Shown piece after piece: positions 1-4,073 of a stretch of 8,768 nucleotides of DNA. Position numbers and translations under genes: made by a program. Position 1 is the first letter of the stretch; each line of letters opens with the position of its first letter. The notes beneath the pieces were generated by a model. The model was given only the letters and a program-made list of their open reading frames with translations, was not told the origin of the DNA and ran no database searches. The DNA comes from an uncultured bacterium (GTDB lineage Bacteria > Patescibacteriota > Patescibacteriia > 2-12-FULL-60-25): positions 1 to 8,768 of the forward strand of contig CALBSL010000050.1 of assembly GCA_937968025.1 (NCBI GenBank). Direction: 5' to 3'.

Positions 1-177
1 GATACGAATGTCTTGGCGATCATCACCGAGGAATCCAGGGCCTCTGAAGCGACTAAGCAAAAAGCTAGATTTTGGGAGAATATTCGAACTGATTACCAAA
101 AAATAGTTCGTGATAGTGAAACGTTGATGGCTGTTCTTTTAAACCATCCTTTTTTGAAGGGGGAGGATCAGCAATAG
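1..177 (+). CDS. 3' end of an unrecognised protein gene (58 codons)
   Basis: Frame 1 is open from the window edge to a TAG stop at 175-177, giving the C-terminal 58 residues, which end in LLNHPFLKGEDQQ. The segment is rich in Lys, Glu, Arg and Gln and looks largely helical and soluble. I see no membrane segment or catalytic motif. Its base composition is more A/T-rich than the recombinase and macro genes downstream. The start is outside the window and I do not recognise the family. A 9-bp hairpin lies 36 bases after the stop. That this is a real gene tail is inferred from the uninterrupted frame, the charged soluble composition and the following intergenic hairpin. Confidence 0.6.
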   Translation, partial: DTNVLAIITEESRASEATKQKARFWENIRTDYQKIVRDSETLMAVLLNHPFLKGEDQQ

Positions 178-212
178 GCCTCAATCTTCTTTGAATCCCG
201 TTGCATCTGGGA

Positions 213-235
213 CTTGCGACCTTTTTGGTCGCAAG
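213..235 (+). terminator. Perfect 9-bp hairpin after the first gene, possible weak terminator
   Basis: CTTGCGACC (213-221) and GGTCGCAAG (227-235) pair perfectly around a TTTTT loop. The position 36 bases after the stop at 177 suits a transcript end. However, no T-run follows the stem, so it is not a standard Rho-independent terminator. It may be an mRNA 3' protective hairpin or another structured element. Confidence 0.4.
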
Positions 236-436
236 CTACGGTCAAGCCGCTTGTCGGGCTTAATTCTCTAATTTCCTGACCCTCGAACCGCATCGTGCCC
301 TGAAAAGGGCGGCGTCCTTATATTAAGGATGTCATTGCAGACGGCGCGGATAGGTTGGCTATTGCTTTTTAGGGCATCCTTGATAGGGTTGCCCGGCTCT
401 TGCGTATCGTGAGAGTGTAATAACGCCGCCGATCCG

Positions 437-483
437 AAACCGCCAAGGCCTGCAATCCGAGGTGGGAGTAGGGTGGGCGGTTT
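437..483. repeat. 8-bp inverted repeat abutting the recombinase start codon
   Basis: AAACCGCC at 437-444 is the exact reverse complement of GGCGGTTT at 476-483, with 31 bases between. The right arm ends at the base before the ATG at 484. If transcribed, the hairpin would bury the ribosome entry region. As DNA it could be an operator or recombinase arm site. The recombinase lacks a strong Shine-Dalgarno site, so the repeat overlaps the only region available for initiation. The function is inferred. Confidence 0.4.
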
Positions 484-506
484 ATGATCGAAAACCAAAC
501 GATCAT
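484..506. repeat. 7-bp inverted repeat with 9-base centre at the recombinase start
   Basis: ATGATCG (484-490) and CGATCAT (500-506) are exact reverse complements separated by nine bases. Tyrosine-recombinase core sites commonly have inverted arms around a 6-8 base centre, so the shape is suggestive. The centre here is slightly long, the sequence is coding, and no match to a dif consensus is seen. A chance palindrome is possible. Confidence 0.3.
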
Positions 507-1518
507 CGATAGTTTCTTGATTTGGCTGGGTGGTAGCCGGTCTCCGGCCACTGTCTCGTCGTACAAATTCGCTCTTTATTCGCTCACAAAGTACCTGGAC
601 GAGCTAGGCAAGGTGCTCATCGACTGTGATCTCGACGATCTGTCGCGGTATCATCTCTGGCTCGAAAACAGGGGGTTGCGCGGCGGGACTCGTGCCTTAT
701 ACATCACCTCGCTCCGTACGCTCTGGAAATGGCTCTATCGGCAGGGGAAGGTGAAGATCAACGACGACCTGATCCCGGTTCCACAAGGGGTTGAAAAGGA
801 GTCGCATCCCTTCCTCGAGCCGCAGGAGTACCGGGCCATCCTGAATCTGTACGATGAGATGTATCCCAAGGAGCTCCGGGACAAGACAATCGTCGCGTTT
901 CTCTATAATACGGGCCTACGCCTGGGTGAGATGCTTAATCTGAACGTGGATGACATCGACCTCAACGAGCGAAAAGCCGTCGCGAAAACCTTCAAGCGCA
1001 AATATCACAAGCGGGAAGTGTATTGGGATGAGGAGACGAATCGCTTGCTTGCCCGCTGGATCGAGGTCCGGGAACGGATCCTCGGACGGAAGGATTCCGG
1101 TTCGGAGGCGTTGTTCATCAGCTTCAATACGGCCTCGGATCCGAAGCGCATGGACAGGAGTGCGGTTCAGAAGACCTTCCGCGCTGCTCGCGCCAAGCTC
1201 GGGATCGAGAAACGCATCACGCCGCATTCCTGCCGACACGGGTTGGCCTCGCTCGGGGTGAAGCGGAATGTGAACCTCCGCTATCTCCAGGTTATGATGG
1301 GTCATGCCAATATCCGTTCAACCACGATCTATATGGGGTACAAGAATACGGATGTCGAACATGAGTATCGCAAGGTGTTCGAAGCCTCGTTCGATGCAGC
1401 AGTGGATAAAACCCATGCGCCGGTCGAGTCCGTAGGTACTATGATCGAACAAACCTATGCCCAGGCCGGAAAAATTGCAGCGGAATCTGCAAATCATCAG
1501 AAAGTGTTCGTCAGGTAG
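484..1518 (+). CDS. Tyrosine recombinase / phage-type integrase
   Basis: A complete 344-residue site-specific DNA recombinase of the lambda-integrase/Xer superfamily, which cuts and rejoins DNA through a covalent phosphotyrosine. The N-terminal half (about 5-90) is the helical SAM-like core-binding domain. The catalytic domain (about 110-300) has Arg146 in TGLRLGE, a beta-hairpin lysine among K168/K171/K173, His248 and Arg251 in HSCRH, His274 in MMGH and the nucleophile Tyr283 in TTIY. All catalytic positions are therefore present. The usual IntI-specific insertion is not evident, so it is not called an integron integrase. The ATG at 484 is the first start after an in-frame stop at 469; the Shine-Dalgarno match is poor. 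After about residue 300 the tail is not recognised and is overlapped by a helix-turn-helix frame. It could be a chromosomal Xer homologue or a mobile-element integrase; nearby accessory cargo favours the second. Confidence 0.93.
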   Translation: MIENQTIIDSFLIWLGGSRSPATVSSYKFALYSLTKYLDELGKVLIDCDLDDLSRYHLWLENRGLRGGTRALYITSLRTLWKWLYRQGKVKINDDLIPVPQGVEKESHPFLEPQEYRAILNLYDEMYPKELRDKTIVAFLYNTGLRLGEMLNLNVDDIDLNERKAVAKTFKRKYHKREVYWDEETNRLLARWIEVRERILGRKDSGSEALFISFNTASDPKRMDRSAVQKTFRAARAKLGIEKRITPHSCRHGLASLGVKRNVNLRYLQVMMGHANIRSTTIYMGYKNTDVEHEYRKVFEASFDAAVDKTHAPVESVGTMIEQTYAQAGKIAAESANHQKVFVR

Positions 1519-1633
1519 TACGGTTCGTGACGTTGCCGCCGAGTTCCGCATCCATTGGACCACCGTCCACAAGATCGTTCAGCGACATCGTCGCAAGCTT
1601 CGCCAAGGAGACGCCTTGGCGAAAATTGCCTAA
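1457..1633 (+). CDS. Small helix-turn-helix protein or frame-shifted C-terminal extension of the recombinase
   Basis: An ATG at 1457 opens a 58-residue frame, in the +1 frame relative to the recombinase, that overlaps its last 62 bases and stops at TAA 1631-1633. Residues about 11-46 read like a HTH_23/HTH_38-type DNA-binding domain: a first helix (LQIIRKCSSG), then STVRDVAAEF, a turn (RIH) and a recognition helix (WTTVHKIVQRHRR), with a basic tail. The HTH starts before the recombinase stop, so it is not simply readthrough. Either it is a separate overlapping gene, or the recombinase once continued into it and a single-base change split them. No Shine-Dalgarno site precedes the ATG. Similar HTH modules occur in resolvases, transposases and small regulators. 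A perfect 10-bp inverted repeat lies at its end. Confidence 0.45.
   Translation: MPRPEKLQRNLQIIRKCSSGSTVRDVAAEFRIHWTTVHKIVQRHRRKLRQGDALAKIA
1599..1623. repeat. Perfect 10-bp hairpin at the end of the HTH frame
   Basis: TTCGCCAAGG (1599-1608) and CCTTGGCGAA (1614-1623) are exact reverse complements around a 5-base loop, AGACG. No T-run follows, so it is not a standard terminator. It lies in the last codons of the small HTH frame and could be a protein-binding or recombination site, or an mRNA 3' hairpin. Confidence 0.45.
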
Positions 1634-1791
1634 TAACCCTTTATTTCGCCGGACTTGACCGAAAGGCAAGTAGGTATTACCTTTTAAGCAAGGTCAGAAC
1701 GCTATTTTTCATACCGAGAAGCCGCCAGAGAGCGGCTGAAGAAAAGAGTCGCCGCGCGAACCTTAGTGGTCCAAGCGTTAATCAGCATGCA
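1634..1791. other. Gene-poor spacer after the recombinase
   Basis: No protein-like frame stands out on either strand. A 6-bp inverted repeat, AGCCGC (1720-1725) with GCGGCT (1732-1737), is the only compact hairpin. The right edge holds the first copy of the GGTCCAAGC element (1768-1776), 15 bases before the terminator. I see no tRNA or known RNA fold. Confidence 0.4.
1766..1790 (+). repeat. First copy of a GGTCCAAGC element preceding a terminator
   Basis: GGTCCAAGC at 1768-1776 recurs exactly at 2562-2570, in the same orientation. Similarity extends more weakly: AG(T/C) before it, and TAA, CAG and TG blocks after it, before an A-run that begins a terminator stem in both places. The two copies bracket the macro-domain unit. 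Function unknown. Confidence 0.45.
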
Positions 1792-1817
1792 AAAAACAGA
1801 CCTTTTGGTCTGTTTTT
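1792..1817. terminator. Bidirectional Rho-independent terminator
   Basis: AAAAACAGACC (1792-1802) pairs with GGTCTGTTTTT (1807-1817) around TTTT. The A-run and T-run flanking the GC part make it work on either strand. On the plus strand it would end the recombinase transcript; on the minus strand it backs up the macro-domain terminator just before it. Confidence 0.85.
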
Positions 1818-1821
1818 GTAT

Positions 1822-1880
1822 AAAAAAGAGCGCATCCAGCGACGGCGTGAGCGAGTGTGCTCTGTGCCATGTGGATGCGC
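1822..1880 (-). terminator. Terminator of the macro-domain gene
   Basis: Read on the minus strand, GCGCATCCA (1880-1872) and TGGATGCGC (1838-1830) form a 9-bp stem followed by TCTTTTTT (1829-1822). The 33-base interior can pair further: GGC with GCC, and GAGC with GCTC around GAGTGT (plus-strand sequence). The stem begins nine bases after the macro stop codon, as expected for its own terminator. Confidence 0.75.
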
Positions 1881-1889
1881 GTAGCGGGA

Positions 1890-2438
1890 TCAGGCCTGTG
1901 TCCGCTCGAGGTCGTGGGCGAAGGCGTCGAAGACGTTGGGCTGGTTGTAGACAACCAATGTCACGTCCGTGAGCGAGCCCGTGTAGGCGGCGGCAAAGGC
2001 TTCGAAACCTACGACGGTCTGATGAGCGACCTCGCCGGCGTCCTTCTCGACGTTGCCGAGCATGACGCCGGCACGCATGGCGGGGAGGCTGATCGTCTTG
2101 TAGCCAGCGTCGCTCGCAGCCGTGAGGGCGGCGATGATGACCGCGCTGAGCGGTCCTTCGAGGTCGTCGATCACGAATACGACGTCATCGAACTGCCCAC
2201 TGTGTTCGCCATGCTTCTTGGCGACGACCGTCTTGGTGTGGGTGAGGGGGCGAGCGGCGTCGGCTTGCCGGTGGAACATCAGGCCTGCTGCACGCTGGAT
2301 CACGCCATCGATGCCGCCGAACCACATGCCGCCGGAGTTGATCGCTGTGACGAGCGCATCGGCTTTGGTGGCGGCGATGTCTCCCTCGACGAGGTTGATG
2401 GTGAGGTGGCCGAGGCGAAATGGACGAGTGCGATTCAT
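1890..2438 (-). CDS. Macro-domain protein, predicted ADP-ribose binding or hydrolysis
   Basis: A 182-residue stand-alone macro domain, the usual size for the family. Macro domains bind ADP-ribose and related metabolites, and some remove ADP-ribose from proteins, nucleic acids or O-acetyl-ADP-ribose. Visible landmarks are VEGDIAATKADALVTAINS (17-35), GGIDGVIQRAAG (41-52) and the phosphate-loop-like ISLPAMRAGVMLG (116-128). Compared with MacroD-type enzymes, the key second Asn (N34) and the Asp (D44) are kept. The first Asn of NAAN is Thr31, the usual His after the Asp is Gln48, and the first two Gly of the GGGG loop are Trp39-Phe40. Activity may therefore be altered. The start is supported by AAGGAG five bases upstream and by a consensus promoter. 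It is transcribed alone, opposite to its neighbours. No ADP-ribosyltransferase partner is seen in the window. Confidence 0.82.
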   Translation of the reverse strand: MNRTRPFRLGHLTINLVEGDIAATKADALVTAINSGGMWFGGIDGVIQRAAGLMFHRQADAARPLTHTKTVVAKKHGEHSGQFDDVVFVIDDLEGPLSAVIIAALTAASDAGYKTISLPAMRAGVMLGNVEKDAGEVAHQTVVGFEAFAAAYTGSLTDVTLVVYNQPNVFDAFAHDLERTQA

Positions 2439-2443
2439 GGACG

Positions 2444-2449
2444 CTCCTT
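2444..2449 (-). promoter_or_regulatory. Ribosome binding site of the macro-domain gene
   Basis: The minus strand reads AAGGAG, then five bases, then ATG at 2438. This is a strong Shine-Dalgarno match and fixes the start codon. Confidence 0.85.
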
Positions 2450-2495
2450 GGAAGATGTGCGGCTTTCCCTGCCGTTAGGGGTCATGGGACGAGTA

Positions 2496-2524
2496 ATTCT
2501 AACAAAAACAAGATCTTTTGTCAA
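2496..2524 (-). promoter_or_regulatory. Sigma70-type promoter of the macro-domain gene
   Basis: On the minus strand TTGACA (2524-2519) is followed by a 17-base spacer and TAGAAT (2501-2496). This is a consensus -35 and a near-consensus -10 at ideal spacing. Transcription would begin near 2489, giving a leader of about 50 bases with a good Shine-Dalgarno site. Confidence 0.85.
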
Positions 2525-2559
2525 CGCTGTTACTAAGGCGTGCATCTTGCGTGGCAAAA

Positions 2560-2583
2560 GCGGTCCAAGCCTAAACAGGTTTG
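2560..2583 (+). repeat. Second copy of the GGTCCAAGC element preceding a terminator
   Basis: GGTCCAAGC at 2562-2570 is identical to 1768-1776 and lies 13 bases before a terminator stem, compared with 15 bases at the first copy. The following bases (CTAAACAGGTTTG) partly match the first copy. It lies upstream of the macro promoter, so the macro unit is enclosed between the two copies. Confidence 0.45.
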
Positions 2584-2611
2584 AAAAAAACACCCGAAAG
2601 GGTGTTTTTTT
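2584..2611. terminator. Bidirectional terminator with GAAA loop between divergent promoters
   Basis: AAAAAAACACCC (2584-2595) pairs with GGGTGTTTTTTT (2600-2611) around a GAAA tetraloop. A and T runs flank it, so it can stop transcription both ways. No plus-strand gene ends just before it; it stands between the minus-strand macro promoter and the plus-strand promoter at 2626. It therefore acts as an insulator, or is left over from an earlier arrangement. Confidence 0.85.
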
Positions 2612-2625
2612 GTGAAGAGAAATGC

Positions 2626-2653
2626 TTGACAGACGAGGGGGTGTGGGTATGAT
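2626..2653 (+). promoter_or_regulatory. Strong sigma70-type promoter of the cysteine-rich protein gene
   Basis: TTGACA (2626-2631), a 16-base spacer and TATGAT (2648-2653) are nearly perfect consensus boxes. It begins 14 bases after the terminator at 2584-2611. Transcription should begin near 2660, giving a leader of about 57 bases. Confidence 0.85.
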
Positions 2654-2704
2654 TGACCCATCGGTGTCGGTGTTCGTGTGAGAGGATCTAGAACGTCACC
2701 AGAT

Positions 2705-2710
2705 GGAGGA
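2705..2710 (+). promoter_or_regulatory. Ribosome binding site deciding the start at 2717
   Basis: GGAGGA is followed by six bases and ATG at 2717. This favours 2717 over an in-frame GTG at 2678, which has no such site. Confidence 0.85.
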
Positions 2711-2716
2711 GTTCGT

Positions 2717-3346
2717 ATGGCAATTCGACAGACACGGTTCGCTCCAGGCGATTCCAATTCCGACAGGGATACTCAGGAGCAGTGGGTCAAAATAGCGGGT
2801 TCTTGGTTGTGTAAGGGTATCGATTTTCCAGATATGGTCGATATGGAGAGCGATACTGGTTTCCTCCGTGGAGAGCTGCTTGAGCAGTTTACAGGAGGTG
2901 TCCATCCGCTCTATCATGACAGGCCTATCTCTCTATCTCCACAGGATGACTCAGATGGTCAGGTGGGGAAGGGTGGCGGTAGGATTCGATTCAAAGGTGT
3001 CTTGTTTGAGGATGATGCGCCCTTGGAAGTGGTGCGAAGAGCAATGATCCGCCACAAGTGTAGGCGAGCGCTCTTTTCTGAGACGCTTGCCTTTTGTAAG
3101 AAGTATCCGAAAGAATTCTGGCCAGACCACATTATCTGCTGCACCGGCTCATACATGCAGACGTATCCCCAGATCGGATATGAAGCTGGGACGTACTTTT
3201 GCCCCCTTGTGATAGCACAAGCAGATAGTGGTCTCCGGCTTTCACTTGGGCTCCAAGAAGCCTGGGGGTATCGCCCCGTCTACCTTTGCGGCCCGGGCGA
3301 TCCATGGATTCGAGGCGTCCGTTGTTATCTGGGGGTTCAACTTTAG
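2717..3346 (+). CDS. Unrecognised cysteine-rich protein, 209 residues
   Basis: A complete gene with consensus promoter, Shine-Dalgarno site and terminator, so it is very likely expressed, but I do not recognise the family. The protein has no signal peptide or membrane segment. It contains eight Cys (32, 115, 127, 141, 142, 162, 191, 203), among them a CC pair in IICCTGSYMQ, but no CxxC zinc pattern. Five Trp are spread along the chain. The middle has a glycine-rich stretch (VGKGGGRIRFKG, 83-94) followed by a basic helix-like part (VVRRAMIRHKCRRALF). The C-terminal third alternates hydrophobic strands with Gly/Pro turns (YLCGPGDPWIRGVRCYLG). It forms a single-gene unit diverging from the macro gene, with a terminator between them, so co-regulation is not evident. 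A cargo gene of the nearby recombinase element is possible but unproven. Confidence 0.85.
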   Translation: MAIRQTRFAPGDSNSDRDTQEQWVKIAGSWLCKGIDFPDMVDMESDTGFLRGELLEQFTGGVHPLYHDRPISLSPQDDSDGQVGKGGGRIRFKGVLFEDDAPLEVVRRAMIRHKCRRALFSETLAFCKKYPKEFWPDHIICCTGSYMQTYPQIGYEAGTYFCPLVIAQADSGLRLSLGLQEAWGYRPVYLCGPGDPWIRGVRCYLGVQL

Positions 3347-3360
3347 CCACCGTTCTCCTT

Positions 3361-3412
3361 CGCCTAGTGCAAAAACAGATGTAAACTACATCGGCTAGGC
3401 GTTCTTTTTTTT
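3361..3412 (+). terminator. Terminator with two nested stems
   Basis: CGCCTAG (3361-3367) pairs with CTAGGCG (3395-3401). Inside it, GATGTA (3378-3383) pairs with TACATC (3387-3392). The outer stem is followed by TTCTTTTTTTT (3402-3412). It begins 15 bases after the stop of the cysteine-rich protein gene. The inner hairpin is unusual for a simple terminator. Confidence 0.82.
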
Positions 3413-3420
3413 GGCGTCTT

Positions 3421-3429
3421 TGCTACGAT
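3421..3429 (+). promoter_or_regulatory. Extended -10 promoter just before the acetyltransferase ATG
   Basis: TGC-TACGAT (3421-3429) fits an extended -10 element. Only six bases separate it from the ATG at 3436, so transcription should start at or next to the start codon. No -35 match and no Shine-Dalgarno site are seen. Confidence 0.55.
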
Positions 3430-3435
3430 GTCGCT

Positions 3436-4005
3436 ATGTATACTCGAAATGCATCAGAACAGTGCGAGCGTGGTCCGGTGGTCGTTTCGCTCGCCTCGCC
3501 GGAAGATGCTCTGGCTATCGTGAAGATCCAGGCGGAGGTGTGGTTGCAGACGTACCCCAACGAAGCGCTCGGGATCACAAAAGAAGATATTCTCGCCAAA
3601 AACCTCGCCAATCCACTCCGGGCAGAACGTTGGCGGAAAACGATTGAGAGCACTGATAAAGGCTATCGTGTCTGGGTAGCAAAAGACGGAGGCGACGTGA
3701 TTGGGTACTGTTTAGCGAAGCGGGGTGAGCAGGAGAACTACGTCGATGCGCTCTACCTACTCGCAGAGTATCAAGGAAAAGGTGTGGCGCAGCAGCTGAT
3801 GACAGAAGCGCTTGCCTGGCTAGGATCAGCGAAGCCGATTGGACTTGGAGTGGTGACGTATAACGCTCGAGCGATAGCGTTTTATCGAAAACTGGGGTTT
3901 CGTGAATCCACTGAGTCTCCAGAACCAGTGCCGCCGCTTCCTTCGGGGAAGATATTGCCGGTGGTAAAAATGATCAAACGAGCAGAAGGGTCGGACACGA
4001 TCTAG
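3436..4005 (+). CDS. GNAT-family N-acetyltransferase
   Basis: A 189-residue protein of the Gcn5-related acetyltransferase fold, which transfers the acetyl group of acetyl-CoA to an amine. The N-terminal helix region (about 20-75) precedes the core strands VWVAKDGGDVIGYCLAK (79-95) and VDALYLLAEYQGKG (103-116). The pyrophosphate-binding motif A is Q113-GKG-V-A118. Motif B-like YNARAIAFYRKLGF (142-155) contains the expected Asn and Tyr. The substrate cannot be told from sequence: it may be a small amine, an antibiotic, or the N-terminus of a protein (RimI-like). The ATG at 3436 lacks a Shine-Dalgarno site but lies six bases after an extended -10 element, which suggests a leaderless mRNA. A terminator follows 24 bases after the stop. 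Confidence 0.9.
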   Translation: MYTRNASEQCERGPVVVSLASPEDALAIVKIQAEVWLQTYPNEALGITKEDILAKNLANPLRAERWRKTIESTDKGYRVWVAKDGGDVIGYCLAKRGEQENYVDALYLLAEYQGKGVAQQLMTEALAWLGSAKPIGLGVVTYNARAIAFYRKLGFRESTESPEPVPPLPSGKILPVVKMIKRAEGSDTI

Positions 4006-4029
4006 AGCGGATGTGGTGGGTGCGCCAAT

Positions 4030-4055
4030 CGACTCTGCAGAGCGGAGTCGTTTTT
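4030..4055 (+). terminator. Terminator of the acetyltransferase gene, overlapping the next promoter
   Basis: CGACTC (4030-4035) and GAGTCG (4045-4050) pair, with a further T-G and G-C pair inside, and TTTTT follows (4051-4055). The last T of the run is also the first base of the extended -10 element of the next gene (4055-4063). Confidence 0.72.
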
Positions 4056-4063
4056 GGTATACT
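4055..4063 (+). promoter_or_regulatory. Extended -10 promoter of the membrane protein / glycosyltransferase unit
   Basis: TGG-TATACT is a strong extended -10 element, identical to the one at 5908-5916. Ten bases separate it from the ATG at 4074, so the transcript leader would be only a few bases. No good -35 is visible. Confidence 0.75.
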
Positions 4064-4073
4064 TCGTTTTAGT

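Larger units (their letters stand above)
178..483. other. Gene-free region upstream of the recombinase, rich in inverted repeats
   Basis: No reading frame with protein-like composition was found on either strand across these 306 bases. Besides the hairpin at 213-235 it holds GCCCT-GAAA-AGGGC at 297-310 and, directly after it, TCCTTA-TAT-TAAGGA at 315-329. An 8-bp inverted repeat at 437-444/476-483 ends against the recombinase ATG. No convincing -35/-10 promoter was found for the recombinase here, although one must presumably exist if the gene is transcribed on its own. The stretch could contain recombinase binding sites or a small structured RNA; neither is shown. Confidence 0.5.

Noticed and set aside
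16..16. Lipoprotein signal in the surface protein (Cys16 of the protein)
   Set aside because: The residues before the Cys (GAL) do not fit a lipobox, and an ASA signal-peptidase-I site follows the hydrophobic core. The number given is the residue position in the protein starting at 5925.
1555..1884. Plus-strand open frame after the recombinase
   Set aside because: Its composition is not protein-like, it runs through two terminators, and it has no ribosome binding site. The HTH frame explains the first part better.
484..2611. Classical integron with attC sites
   Set aside because: The recombinase lacks a recognisable IntI-specific insertion, and the GGTCCAAGC element does not match the RYYYAAC/GTTRRRY pair required for attC. 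Only the general cassette-like layout is kept as a finding.
1857..2615. Long plus-strand open frame opposite the macro-domain gene
   Set aside because: The minus strand encodes clear macro-domain motifs with its own promoter, Shine-Dalgarno site and terminator. The plus-strand frame is its antisense shadow and runs into the terminator at 2584-2611.
2678..2716. Upstream GTG start for the cysteine-rich protein
   Set aside because: GGAGGA six bases before ATG 2717 gives a clear start. The GTG at 2678 lacks a Shine-Dalgarno site.
4011..4073. Upstream ATG for the membrane protein
   Set aside because: It lies before the terminator at 4030-4055 and the promoter at 4055-4063. Starting at 4074 also puts the membrane helix at the N-terminus.
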